In this document: piece after piece, positions 33,276 to 42,281 of the stretch
Position numbering within the stretch: position 1 is the first letter of the stretch
Layout: every line of letters starts with the position of its first letter
Source of the DNA: Phytophthora colocasiae
Taxonomy: Eukaryota > Oomycota > Peronosporomycetes > Peronosporales > Peronosporaceae
Direction of reading: 5' to 3'
Length of the DNA: 64,000 nt
NCBI GenBank assembly: GCA_018806915.1
Contig: JAGKQI010000046.1
Span: forward strand, 806,001-870,000
Made by a program: the position numbers and the translations under genes
Notes under the pieces: generated by a model
What the model saw: the letters and a program-made list of their open reading frames with translations, nothing else
What the model was told of the DNA's origin: nothing
Databases searched by the model: none

Positions 33276-33440
33276 CTTAGCGTACATGTACTGAAGTACG
33301 ATAATGTTTAAAACGACGTTGGCCAGAAAAGGGCAACTACCACACAATCATTCTAAGGCCAAAATCATCATTCCGACAATCCCTGTCTCCAGCTGCAGCA
33401 CATTTGCCAACTTGCTCCCTTCCTCTCGACTGCGCCTGCT

Positions 33441-34433
33441 ATGGTGGAGAAGTCTAACACTCGCTTGTATCCGAACTTTGAAGCTCGAGCTCCAGTCGAG
33501 CCCAGGTACAGCTTACCATACGCCGCAGCCAATGTGCCTCCAATGACGGCCGAGACGGAGCGTTGGCCACTGACATCTGCAGCTCCAGTGACGTACGCTC
33601 AACCTGAATACAACGGATACTACGTGCCTCCATCGTACGGACAGCCACCTCGCCAGCGTCATTGTCATCGCCAAGAGCATTGGCAAGATAGAGGACGTCA
33701 CTGTCATCACCATCGGTGCCACAGTTGCAAGAGCCAAGGATTCGTTCTCTCGACGTTAAAAGTTGCACTATTCCACGTACTCAACTCGGTTCTGGGTATC
33801 GCTGCTTTCGTTGCTGTCGTCACTGGCGTCCACGTTGCAATGGGCTTGATCCCGCTGTGTTGCGTGGGCTTACTGGTATTCCGTGGTGTGGTCGTTCTGG
33901 TGCAATGGCTGGCGAAGCTGGACGTTAAGTTGAGCAATTACATCGCTTCTCCTGGTGAGGAACGTGTTCTCGTGGGTGAAAATAACCAGCCATTTGGTGG
34001 GTTTGAAGGGCTTCGACTCTCCCCGGAACTGAGTTATTTCTCGCCCGTGTCGCTGCTTGGTGCACTCTACTTCTCGACTGTCAAGTTCGTGGTGAGTATC
34101 GTGAGTATCGTCGTTGTATCTGTATTCGCTTCGTTGCCCATGATGCCGTTGGCGTACAGCAATGACGACGACACCGACTGGTACATTAAGCTTCACCACC
34201 ACAAGACTATCGACCTGCGCCAGTACCCGCTCACATTCTACGTCCTCTGGGCTTGCCTCTTTATCCTCACGGTTGTGGCTATGCATGTGGTGGCATGGCT
34301 ATCTCGTGCCTTGACGCATTTCTTCTGTTGTGAACGAGTGACTGCGTCCGAATACACCATTCCAATCGTACAATACTCGGAGAACGCCACAATGTACGGC
34401 TCCAACATTCCCACCACCAGAATCAACTTGTAA
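33441..34433 (+). CDS. Four-TM protein of the CCxG/FCCE family (tandem copy 2)
   Basis: 330 aa, ATG at 33441, no intron. The N-terminus is Tyr/Pro-rich and carries a His/Arg/Cys cluster (RQRHCHRQEHWQDRGRHCHH) that could bind metal. Span 1 is VLNSVLGIAAFVAVVTGVHV. Span 2 holds LIPLCCVGLLVFRG and is followed by LAKLDVKLSNYIASPGEE. Spans 3 and 4 are ALYFSTVKFVVSIVSIVVVS and YVLWACLFILTVVAMHVVAW, and the family end is LTHFFCCERV. The short tail holds YGSN, like the YGST, YGTQ and YGTT tails of the siblings. Copy 1 lies 165 bp upstream. Confidence 0.75.
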   Translation: MVEKSNTRLYPNFEARAPVEPRYSLPYAAANVPPMTAETERWPLTSAAPVTYAQPEYNGYYVPPSYGQPPRQRHCHRQEHWQDRGRHCHHHRCHSCKSQGFVLSTLKVALFHVLNSVLGIAAFVAVVTGVHVAMGLIPLCCVGLLVFRGVVVLVQWLAKLDVKLSNYIASPGEERVLVGENNQPFGGFEGLRLSPELSYFSPVSLLGALYFSTVKFVVSIVSIVVVSVFASLPMMPLAYSNDDDTDWYIKLHHHKTIDLRQYPLTFYVLWACLFILTVVAMHVVAWLSRALTHFFCCERVTASEYTIPIVQYSENATMYGSNIPTTRINL

Positions 34434-34663
34434 CAAAAGCCATTAACAGACGGATCATCTCTGTATCGACAATACACTTACGAATTCGTTGAATTGATAC
34501 TCATGAAGTTCCGACACCTCGTAGCAGACAGCGATGGCACGATACATTTCGGCCTCCTTTTTTCCTAAGTTGTAGGGTATTTACCATATCAACTTAGGAT
34601 ATCATAATATACAGTATCAAAATACAGTCGCCGTGGAGTTGTCACATTTCAGAACTGAGGACC

Positions 34664-35311
34664 ATGGACGTCAAGGCTGTCGCGTCCCACGCTGCCCGAG
34701 TGCTCGTGTTCCTGGTGCTGAATTATGCGCTCGCATCCACGGGCTTCATCGTCATCCTTTTCGGAATTGCCTTCTCTCTCGGATCACTGGCGCTCTGCTG
34801 CTTGGGTGTCGTCGTGTTTCAAGGCCTGCTGTATCTGGCGCCGCTATTGGCGCGTCTCGACGTGGCACTGCACAACTTCGTGGAGCCTGTGGAGAACAAG
34901 CTGTACGGACAGATCCCGCACTATGGAGAGAGCGGAACGTACTTTGCGCGGCCGTCACTCGCCGTTTTGTTGTACTTCGGCACAGCTAAACTGGGTGTCG
35001 GCGTACTCAGCGCTATGGTGGTGATCATCCCGTTCTCAATGCCCGTCCACGCACTCACATCACCTCCATTTCGAGCTGAATACTTCAGTGAAGGCTGGTT
35101 TAACCTCTCGGCCTTCGTGGTGGTGGCCACTGCTCTGCTAGTCTGTGGGTTTATTGCGATGCCCCATGTTGCCAGGCTTTCGTGTGTCACTACACGTCTG
35201 CTGTGCCGGGAAGTCTTTTCATTCATCTACACGCGTGAATACTTGCCGTCAGTATCGGAGGATGTGACGCAGCCTTCGTACGGCACGCAGCAGCCTGTGC
35301 AACAAGTGTGA
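34664..35311 (+). CDS. Four-TM protein of the CCxG/FCCE family (tandem copy 3, short)
   Basis: 215 aa, ATG at 34664. This is the minimal form: it lacks the long cytosolic N-terminus of its siblings and begins almost directly with span 1 (VLVFLVLNYALASTGFIVIL). Span 2 carries SLALCCLGVVVFQGLLYL and then LARLDVALHNFVEPVE. Spans 3 and 4 are LLYFGTAKLGVGVLSAMVVI and AFVVVATALLVCGFIAM. The terminal motif has drifted to TTRLLCREVF. It therefore defines the core domain (about 160 aa, four helices in two pairs). Confidence 0.75.
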   Translation: MDVKAVASHAARVLVFLVLNYALASTGFIVILFGIAFSLGSLALCCLGVVVFQGLLYLAPLLARLDVALHNFVEPVENKLYGQIPHYGESGTYFARPSLAVLLYFGTAKLGVGVLSAMVVIIPFSMPVHALTSPPFRAEYFSEGWFNLSAFVVVATALLVCGFIAMPHVARLSCVTTRLLCREVFSFIYTREYLPSVSEDVTQPSYGTQQPVQQV

Positions 35312-35683
35312 CCTCGTTCGAACCTAGCGGAGACCGAGACACCTACAGAAGAAGAAACCAAAACAACAACCGCGAAAAAATGCACCATAGAAGACCAACA
35401 CTTAGACCGCGATGAACATCAATTAAACTGCTGGGGCTACCAGAATTTTGCAAAGCGATGGCATTTGAGTGATGGCTGCAGGGCTTTGGGACCTCATAAA
35501 TACGACGTCCACCGAGAGTAGGTTTTGTACTAAAATCACTTTTAAACTTATGCAATATGTATATTACAAGATATGGAAAATTATGTGTTATTACAGTTTC
35601 TGTTTTTGTGTTTTCAAACCATCATGCACAAATTATAACAAAATATTCAAAATGAAGACGATTAGATTTGCAAAACATTGCGG

Positions 35684-36117
35684 TACAGGTTTCCCCGCCT
35701 AATTTGCAACTGTGTCAAGCAATATACCTTGATGACGACGTGCAGATGCGGATGCGATTTGCTGAGACAGATTCGCCAATGTACTGATATAGATGTAATC
35801 TAGAAAGTTGCTCCATTACGGTGGTAAACGAAAGGCTAAGAATGGACATTATTTGTTGCAGTGTATCGCTGTGCTAGTGCTCATAAGCCTCATTCACCAA
35901 TTATCAACATGCCATCCAGCAAGAAGAACGTGTACGTGCGCCTCACACTTTTAGGAACTGTTGGAGGAATTCAGGCTTACACACTGTGTGAATTCACTCA
36001 ACTAATAAAGTTTACATTAATTCAGTAGTTGCTGCGTTTATGTGTTACCTGTGCAGATTTTGCATCCTCGGAAATTTTCTTGGTCCGACCCTTGCAAATT
36101 AGGCGGGGAAACCTGTA
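35684..36117. mobile_element. MITE with TA-flanked 24-bp perfect terminal inverted repeats
   Basis: Left end 35686-35709 (CAGGTTTCCCCGCC...) and right end 36092-36115 are exact reverse complements. TA dinucleotides lie outside both ends (35684-35685 and 36116-36117), as expected for a TA target-site duplication of Tc1/mariner-type elements. The ~430-bp body has no coding capacity, so it is a non-autonomous MITE. It sits between the third and fourth tandem four-TM genes. Confidence 0.75.
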
Positions 36118-36215
36118 GTTCTATCTCAGAAGTTTTCGCTCATCCCTCATCACTTTCAACTTGACCTTCTCACCAGTGCGCACTTTCAGCAAGTATAGTG
36201 CTCACTCACTGCAGC

Positions 36216-37064
36216 ATGCCCAACGCCAAGGACGCCCACGTGAGCTTCGCATCACCTTCCAAAGACCCTCCCGGAGTTGTCTACTCGCACAAGAAGCACA
36301 AGCCCCAGAGTCTCCAGCAGTACATCGAACCTGCACTGCCATCCTTGCACCACTGCCCGGAGCCTCTAATGGATGAAGAGGATGACAAAGGACTCGCACA
36401 CTCGTTGCTTTGTGTAACCCTGAAGCTCACGGTCTTCCACTGGGTTAATTCCGTTCTGGGTGCTGCAGCGTTCACTGTTGTGGGCTTTGGCGTACTGCTC
36501 TCCATCGTATTGACGCCACTCTGCTGTCTTGGTCTGGTCTTCTTTCGCCTCGTGCTCTGTGTAGTAGCAGTATTGGCAGAGCTGGATGTGGGACTCGTCA
36601 ACTTCGTATCACTTCCGGAAGAACATATTTCACTGAAGAGCTTGCAACGAGGTTCTCATGCTAGTGCAAGGGCTTGTGGCGAGACGAGCGTCGAGCGGTT
36701 GGTGCCAGAGCTCAACAAGTTCTCACAGTCTGCAATGCGTGCAACACTGTACTTCCTGTCAGTAAAGGCTCTGATTGGAATGCTGAGTAGTCTCGTATTA
36801 TCGATTGCCTTCTCAGTTCCAGTAGGAGCGATTTCTCGTGGAAGTTTAGGCGACAACTTTCACGGGTTTGTAGGACTTCTGGTGTTCATGTTGGCTACGA
36901 TTCTGCTTTTGGGAATTGGTATTCCGCTCATGCAGTATGGTGCGCGTCTATCAAGAGCAGCGACAGTGTATTTCTGCTGCGAGAAGTGCGCGCCTGTACA
37001 CCATCACACAGAACGTGATGAATCGACCACGTATGGCACCACAGAGATCAACAGTGCGGCTTAG
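36216..37064 (+). CDS. Four-TM protein of the CCxG/FCCE family (tandem copy 4)
   Basis: 282 aa from ATG at 36216 (MPNAKDAH); the frame opens at a GTG six codons earlier. The N-terminus (~65 aa) is polar. Span 1 is VNSVLGAAAFTVVGFGVLL. Span 2 carries LTPLCCLGLVFFRLVLCVV and then LAELDVGLVNFVSLPEE. Spans 3 and 4 are LYFLSVKALIGMLSSLVLSI and LLVFMLATILLLGIGIPLM. The end is ATVYFCCEKCAP with a YGTTE tail. It is separated from copy 3 by 0.9 kb that holds a MITE. Confidence 0.75.
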   Translation: MPNAKDAHVSFASPSKDPPGVVYSHKKHKPQSLQQYIEPALPSLHHCPEPLMDEEDDKGLAHSLLCVTLKLTVFHWVNSVLGAAAFTVVGFGVLLSIVLTPLCCLGLVFFRLVLCVVAVLAELDVGLVNFVSLPEEHISLKSLQRGSHASARACGETSVERLVPELNKFSQSAMRATLYFLSVKALIGMLSSLVLSIAFSVPVGAISRGSLGDNFHGFVGLLVFMLATILLLGIGIPLMQYGARLSRAATVYFCCEKCAPVHHHTERDESTTYGTTEINSAA

Positions 37065-37169
37065 ACAGCAAAACAACAACCTGTACATACTCGAAATCAT
37101 GAAAGCAAGTTTTACGACGCTTCTCAAACTCAGTACATTTTACGCGTTATCCACTTCGGTCGTGGTTCA

Positions 37170-39168
37170 CAGAGGGCGACAGCATCGAGGACGGTTTTTT
37201 GACCCCCCACAAAAATTGCACCAAACGATTTCTCGTGGCGTGTTGATTCGATTGGTGGTACTCTCGTTAACTATCTTCCAGGCGTCCACGAGGAAACTTC
37301 GAGTTAAGTTGACACCTATATAAGAGATCACTACTCTTTATTAGCAGTAAAAAATATAATATTTCGGTTTACGTAAGCCAATCACGTTGCTAGAAATGTT
37401 GTTAGTCAGATGCACTATCATCTTCGGACGTTTGTTCATCGCAGGCATCCATAGCCTCGAGATGATTCTTAAGCTTGACCAACTGCCTGTTTGCACTATC
37501 AATACAACCCTGCACAGTCGAAGGTGCTAGGTTGGCGAAGGCTCGCTCTAGGCGTGGCCGAATGTCAGCAAACGTTGTGGTGGTGGTGTATTGGCGACCG
37601 ACTTCTCCCTTTACGATAGCCCAAACAATTTCGATAGGCTGAAGATCTGAATGATATGGAGGAGTGAAAATCACATCATGACCTTTTGCTCGTGCCATGC
37701 TAACTACCACAGGAACGACTTGTGCTTTGATGTAGCTAGACAGAATTTCCCACAAAATTGGCTTTGTTGCATTTTCAGGGACTTCCAGACCATATTCTCG
37801 CATTGAATCCAGCATTTTTCCCCGCGCAATGCCTGACTTAGGTGTCGATTTAGGCAGCACTTTGTGGTATTTGGCATTGTCCATCACGATAACACAGCTT
37901 TTGAGCCCCATAGTATCTAACACACTTAGCAATTTTTCCATCCACTCGACGAAATAATCATGACAAAACATTCCATGATAGTCTTTTGTCTGTTTTCCTC
38001 CCTCAAAAATGTCCACCGTATCTGACAGCAGCTGAGCCGATTGTTCGGAGGTACGATCGTTATCATCTACTGAGCGATCTTTGTCCAAAATTGCAGCTAT
38101 AAAGCAAAGCCTCCTGCCTTTGTGCTTAGCTTTCACACTTCTTGTATCCGTCGGATCAAATAGCGAGTCGTTGTGGCGTGCATAGTGCTGGTGTATGTAA
38201 CTCTCATCAAGATAAACAGTACGCCGCGATGAACGTTCACTGTTGGTCATTTGCTGAATGTATTCTGCCCTCGCCAAGTTATTAGCAGCAGACAGCTTCA
38301 ATCCTTTTCCTTTATGAGCACCTCTATCATAACCTTGCCCCTTCAGAAAGCGTTGCACGGTTCGTAAAGCTGATTTTGAGGCGTCTGCATCGTTCATGTC
38401 AACCACTAAATACTCCATTTCAACTAACAAATGCATCACATCTTTAGCTGTCGTTCTAGTCCGGGTCTCACAGCGACCACGAATAAAGTCACGCACAGAT
38501 GCTTGCATTGCCAACGATCGCGGAAGTCGTGTCATTTTATCCTCTCGGTTTGCCGGAAGGGCAGCCGCAACAACGTATCCGTCAGCACAATACGCAGACC
38601 AAACATCTCCGACTGTTTTGTTTGAGCGGTTGAGTAATCGAGCGATTTTGTTGGTCACTCCTTCGTTTTTTGGCTGCACTTCTCTGCGGAAATTGGCCTG
38701 CAATGCGAGTATGTCGAGCTTTTCTACTATGGTAAGAGCCCCACTGCGGTTATCTTTCACATACTCGATCGCTCTCTCTGCGTCAGCTTGGCCTCGACGA
38801 GGTTTCTTGCTGCGGCGCTTGGACGCCATCTCTGAATGTGAATTCTGCAGTGGTATTGCTATTTTTGACTCCGATTTGCGGCGGGGATAAAACAGTCACC
38901 TGTACAACATAATAAATTGAATGGTATATAATGTCAACATATATGTATTCACACGGTTCAAATATCCTGTTGTCAGTGGCTAAAATGGCGTTAGGGTTGC
39001 GATACAAAATAACATCGCATCTAGTATGCAAGGTCTCAGGAGATAAAGCAGCTGGCTTACCGCATACAGTGTCAGTTGCAACAGCTTGGGAGCTTCCAAA
39101 TTTTGTAGAAATCGACGTAGTATTGACGAAGTAATACCAAAAACCGTCCTCGATGCTGTCGCCCTCTG
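37170..39168. mobile_element. Complete Tc1/mariner/IS630-type transposon (DD82E spacing)
   Basis: Left TIR 37170-37199 and right TIR 39139-39168 are perfect 30-bp inverted repeats (outer end CAGAGGGCGACAGCATCGAG). The flanking bases are TCA on both sides (37167-37169 and 39169-39171), a possible 3-bp target duplication rather than the usual TA. Inside lies one intact transposase gene on the minus strand. Perfect TIRs and an open transposase indicate recent activity. Confidence 0.85.
37402..38829 (-). CDS. Transposase, Tc1/mariner-IS630 superfamily, DD82E
   Basis: 475 aa, ATG at 38829, no intron. A basic N-terminus (KRRSKKPRRGQ) and a helix-turn-helix-like part (TNKIARLLNRSNKTVGDVWSAY) bind DNA. 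The catalytic triad is D208 (VYLDESYIHQHY), D317 (VIVMDNAKYHK) and E400 (PYHSDLQPIEIVW). Exactly 82 residues lie between the second Asp and the Glu, instead of 34 in Tc1. I recall DD82E spacing being described for a 'Sailor' group; this needs a search. The C-terminus is acidic. No stop or frameshift was seen. Confidence 0.88.
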   Translation of the reverse strand: MASKRRSKKPRRGQADAERAIEYVKDNRSGALTIVEKLDILALQANFRREVQPKNEGVTNKIARLLNRSNKTVGDVWSAYCADGYVVAAALPANREDKMTRLPRSLAMQASVRDFIRGRCETRTRTTAKDVMHLLVEMEYLVVDMNDADASKSALRTVQRFLKGQGYDRGAHKGKGLKLSAANNLARAEYIQQMTNSERSSRRTVYLDESYIHQHYARHNDSLFDPTDTRSVKAKHKGRRLCFIAAILDKDRSVDDNDRTSEQSAQLLSDTVDIFEGGKQTKDYHGMFCHDYFVEWMEKLLSVLDTMGLKSCVIVMDNAKYHKVLPKSTPKSGIARGKMLDSMREYGLEVPENATKPILWEILSSYIKAQVVPVVVSMARAKGHDVIFTPPYHSDLQPIEIVWAIVKGEVGRQYTTTTTFADIRPRLERAFANLAPSTVQGCIDSANRQLVKLKNHLEAMDACDEQTSEDDSASD

Positions 39169-39335
39169 TCAACTGCGTTGTTAAAACTACGCTACAACAA
39201 AGAATCACCTTGGCTGAAGCCCTCTCAATCAAAACTTACCGGGGACGGGTATTCACAACTAACAGATAACAACACGACTCAGACGCACCCGAGTGACAAA
39301 CTCCAGGTAAAGCTTCAGCAGCAAAATTCACGAGC

Positions 39336-40259
39336 CTAAAGAGCTCCGAAATCCTGTGTCCAGTACGTCGTGTACGCGCCGCAACCGCTGTTGGACGCCA
39401 AGGCAAATCCAACGTTTTTCACATCGTCCTTAAGGATGTTTGCACGGTGCCCTGCAGAGTTCCACCAGGAAGTCATGACCTGCGAGACACTGCTCTGCCC
39501 TGCTGCAACGTTCTCCGCAGCCACCGTCCAGTCGTACCCTTGGGCCTCCATTCGGTCCCAAGGATCGGAACCGTCCGAGCCTTCGTGTGCCATTGTGCAC
39601 TGTGTAGCCTGGTCCTTAGAGTGCACATACGCAGCAGCCACAAGACGAGCATCAATGGTCAGCGCAGATAGCCCGTACTGAGCTCGGTACGAATTGATAG
39701 AGGCCAGCATCTCCGCAGTTTCGGCACTCGACAGCCCGTTGTCGTACGAGGAACTAGTAGATCCAGAAGTCTGGGAAGTCTGGGAAGCCTGGGAAGCTTG
39801 GGAAGCTTGGGAAGCCTGGTCTGTTTGGGAAGCTTGACTAGCCTGATCTTCGTTCTGGTCCGCATTCTGGTCGGCGTTTTGCTCAGCATTTTGCTCGGCA
39901 TTTTGGTCAGCGTTCTGCTGCGCGCTTTGGTCGGCTGAGTCGGAGGAGGAGAAACGCTTAATGACGTATCCACAGCCTCCGCCCCAGTAGGTCGAAATGG
40001 CAGCTTTCTCGCCGTTCTTGAGCCAGCAGGTGCCGCCGTTGAAGTACGTCCAGGCCCAGTGGGTGCAGTCCGATTCGTTGGCGCATAAGTCTCCGCATAC
40101 GTCCGGGATGCCGGGGACCGAGTAGAGGTCGTCGCCGTAGTAGTCGCAGTTGTGTTGCCACATAAAGCGGCCCTGACTACCAACTTCAAAGGCGGATGAA
40201 ATGTCTGTTGCTATTGCCACAGCAGCGGCAGACAGCGCGAATACTTGAGACCAGAACAT
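39336..40259 (-). CDS. Secreted PAN/Apple-CAP (PR-1-like) protein 1
   Basis: 307 aa from ATG at 40259. The longer frame to 40421 adds no family sequence, whereas MFWSQVFALSAAAVAIATDISSA is a good signal peptide. Then comes a Cys-rich PAN/Apple-like module (FMWQHNCDYYGDD ... CGDLCANESDCTHWAW ... GGTCWLKNG ... CGYVIKR). A low-complexity linker of (N-A-[DE]-Q) and (S-Q-A) repeats follows, then a CAP domain (LVAAAYVHSKDQATQCTMAHEG, AAENVAAGQSS, SWWNSAGHRANIL, YTTYWTQDFG). CAP proteins bind sterols or lipids in other organisms. In plant-associated oomycetes they are candidate apoplastic effectors, but no role is shown here. Confidence 0.85.
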   Translation of the reverse strand: MFWSQVFALSAAAVAIATDISSAFEVGSQGRFMWQHNCDYYGDDLYSVPGIPDVCGDLCANESDCTHWAWTYFNGGTCWLKNGEKAAISTYWGGGCGYVIKRFSSSDSADQSAQQNADQNAEQNAEQNADQNADQNEDQASQASQTDQASQASQASQASQTSQTSGSTSSSYDNGLSSAETAEMLASINSYRAQYGLSALTIDARLVAAAYVHSKDQATQCTMAHEGSDGSDPWDRMEAQGYDWTVAAENVAAGQSSVSQVMTSWWNSAGHRANILKDDVKNVGFALASNSGCGAYTTYWTQDFGAL

Positions 40260-40275
40260 GCTTGAATGGCGCCCG

Positions 40276-40295
40276 ACGAATTGGAAAGTGAGAGA
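40276..40295 (-). promoter_or_regulatory. Initiator-like element of PAN-CAP gene 1
   Basis: On the minus strand the sequence reads TCTCTCACTTTCCAATTCGT, close to the oomycete initiator pattern (TCAYTTYNCAWTTT-like). It ends 17 bp before the chosen ATG. The same box precedes the two sibling genes, which supports the short start at 40259. Confidence 0.55.
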
Positions 40296-41451
40296 TAGAG
40301 AGCAGAGCTCCCATCCGCCGCACGATCTCCGACGCCGTGCTGAGGGAACCTGAACGTCAAAGGCGGGACTCCGGGCAGCATTGCTGGCTGGTGAACAGCT
40401 GGCTACCAGTTGACACTGCATGTGCCAGGCTCCGAGGTGTATGCTGTCGATATCGTTGAGCCCCTGTCAATGCGAGTCAACTCAGCAGTCGAGAAATTTC
40501 TACATCCGTGTAGTGGCGACCTAGTAAGCGTGATGACTTGTTGGCCTGCTGGTGGCTGTGCGTTCCATGACTCTACATAGTGTTCAGGCTCAATGGAAAG
40601 GCGACCAAATATCCGGATATCCGAAGCCGGATATGATTCTGAACACGTTTGATTAAAGGTTTGTAAGCATCAAGTTGAAGTAGGTGATACACCGAAACAC
40701 AGCATTTACTGGTGACAGCGTTCAATAAAAAGTTTCGTAGTTAAACAGTGTAAGCTTGAAAGAAACGCCGAGTGCTGTAGGAAGAATCGTGCTGTGTAAT
40801 CGGCCTGCGAATCGACAAGACGCGACACTACTTTTACGACGCACCCACTCATAATTCCGACTCCATCCTCTGGCTGAGCTCTACTACAGTCTAAGCATTG
40901 GATACCAATTTCTGACTCAGTTCGCGTTGCGTTAAAGGAGACCGAATCGAACGTCGTCGATTGTGCTCCCACTCCAGACATATTGAGTTGAACCGGCTGT
41001 TGAAGCACATGGCATCTTCGTCATCGCGATCTTTAGCGTAGTTGAGATCAGCTGATGAGCGGCGCGTGGTCGTGTTAGCGGGCTGAAAGCCGTTGATCAG
41101 TAGCTGTTGGGTATCCACCACCATAAGTATCCGTATCTACAGTTCGAAGTTGTGCAGTCAGCTACACGCTGCGCCTTTGGCGCACCCTGACGAAAAATTC
41201 TCTTCTTTACTGGTGTCATGAAGTGATACATGTATGTGAGCCTCACATACATGTATCACATTGTGAGGCGTCGTAAGTAGACCCTCGACCTTAATTCTGT
41301 TCCTGAGATCACAAAATCTCAATATTCACCAAGAACTACACGTCGTTTAAATTGATCTACATTCATCACACTGCACTATACGCTACACTACTCAAAACAT
41401 CGAGATCACTAACATCGATTGGCTTTCCATTGAGCCATCTACCTATTCGTT
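40296..41451. other. Intergenic region between PAN-CAP genes 1 and 2
   Basis: 1.15 kb without a convincing gene; short open frames (for example 40706-41008) have no recognisable content. It holds a 12-bp ATATCCGGATAT palindrome near 40611 and the long perfect palindrome at 41223-41259. Confidence 0.5.
41223..41259. repeat. Perfect 37-bp palindrome (18-bp arms, 1-nt centre)
   Basis: The arm GTGATACATGTATGTGAG is followed by one C and then its exact reverse complement. It would form a very tight cruciform or RNA hairpin. It lies between two PAN-CAP genes. Confidence 0.85.
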
Positions 41452-42240
41452 TTAACCTTGACGGCCGTAGTCCTGTGTCCAGTAGGTCGCGTAGCTATCG
41501 CAACCATTGTTCACAGCCTTAGCAAAGCCAACATTCGTCGCGTCCTTACTGAGCATATTAGCGCGGTGGCCGGGCGAGTTCCACCAGGAGATCATGACCT
41601 GCTCCACCGACGTTTGTCCAGCAGCGACATTCTCCGCGGTCATAGCAAAGTCATAGCCCTGAGCCTTTACTCGGCCACCCAATGTTGAGCCATTCGAGCC
41701 TGCATGTGTCATCGTGCAGTGGTTCGCCTGGTCCTTGGAGTGAAGGGAGGCAGCAGTCACGAGTCGGTTGTCGATAGTGAGTGTGTTGAGGCCGTTCTGG
41801 GAGCGGTAGGCGTTGATTCGGTTAAGCATTTCAGTCATGTCAGCGCTCGCCATGCCGCTATTGGATGAGACTTGAGTCTGAGCTTGGGCTGGCATCTGGA
41901 CTTGACGTTGGGTTTGAACTTGCGCGGCAGTGCTTCGAGAGATTACATAGCCGCAATTGGAGCCCCACTTGGTCGTCTTGGCCGATCGCGTGCCCGTCTT
42001 GAACCAACAAGTGCCTCCGTTGCTGTTGTTCCACGTCCAGTGAGTGCACTTGGAGTCGTTGGCACACAAATCGCCACATATAGCAGGGATCCCCGTTCTC
42101 CAGCGGTAGTCGTTGCCCGCGAAGTTGCAGTTGTTTTCCCACATTACTCGTCCACTGCTGCCAACTTGGAAGCCAGTCGTGGTTGATACAAGCGAGGATG
42201 TAGCAATTGCAAGAAGTGTAATACTACCGATGCGCGACAT
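41452..42240 (-). CDS. Secreted PAN/Apple-CAP (PR-1-like) protein 2
   Basis: 262 aa, ATG at 42240. Signal peptide MSRIGSITLLAIATSSLVST. The PAN/Apple-like module runs from VMWENNCNFAGND to CGDLCANDSKCTHWTW, GGTCWFKTG and NCGYVISR. The linker is short and Gln-rich (QVQTQRQVQMPAQAQTQ). The CAP domain has MLNRINAYRSQNGLNTL, LHSKDQANHCTMTHAGS, AENVAAGQTSVEQV, SWWNSPGHRANML and YATYWTQDYGRQG. It is close to protein 3. The linker length is what differs most between the paralogues. Confidence 0.87.
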   Translation of the reverse strand: MSRIGSITLLAIATSSLVSTTTGFQVGSSGRVMWENNCNFAGNDYRWRTGIPAICGDLCANDSKCTHWTWNNSNGGTCWFKTGTRSAKTTKWGSNCGYVISRSTAAQVQTQRQVQMPAQAQTQVSSNSGMASADMTEMLNRINAYRSQNGLNTLTIDNRLVTAASLHSKDQANHCTMTHAGSNGSTLGGRVKAQGYDFAMTAENVAAGQTSVEQVMISWWNSPGHRANMLSKDATNVGFAKAVNNGCDSYATYWTQDYGRQG

Positions 42241-42261
42241 TTCAGAGATGATTTAGCGAAA

Positions 42262-42281
42262 GCAAATTGGAAAATGAGTTC
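42262..42281 (-). promoter_or_regulatory. Initiator-like element of PAN-CAP gene 2
   Basis: Minus strand GAACTCATTTTCCAATTTGC matches the oomycete initiator (CTCATTTTCCAATTT core) and lies 21 bp before the ATG, implying a short 5' UTR. Confidence 0.65.

Noticed and set aside
40260..40421. N-terminal extension of PAN-CAP protein 1
   Set aside because: The extension is Arg/Ser-rich and would bury the signal peptide. The initiator-like box lies inside it, so the start at 40259 is preferred.
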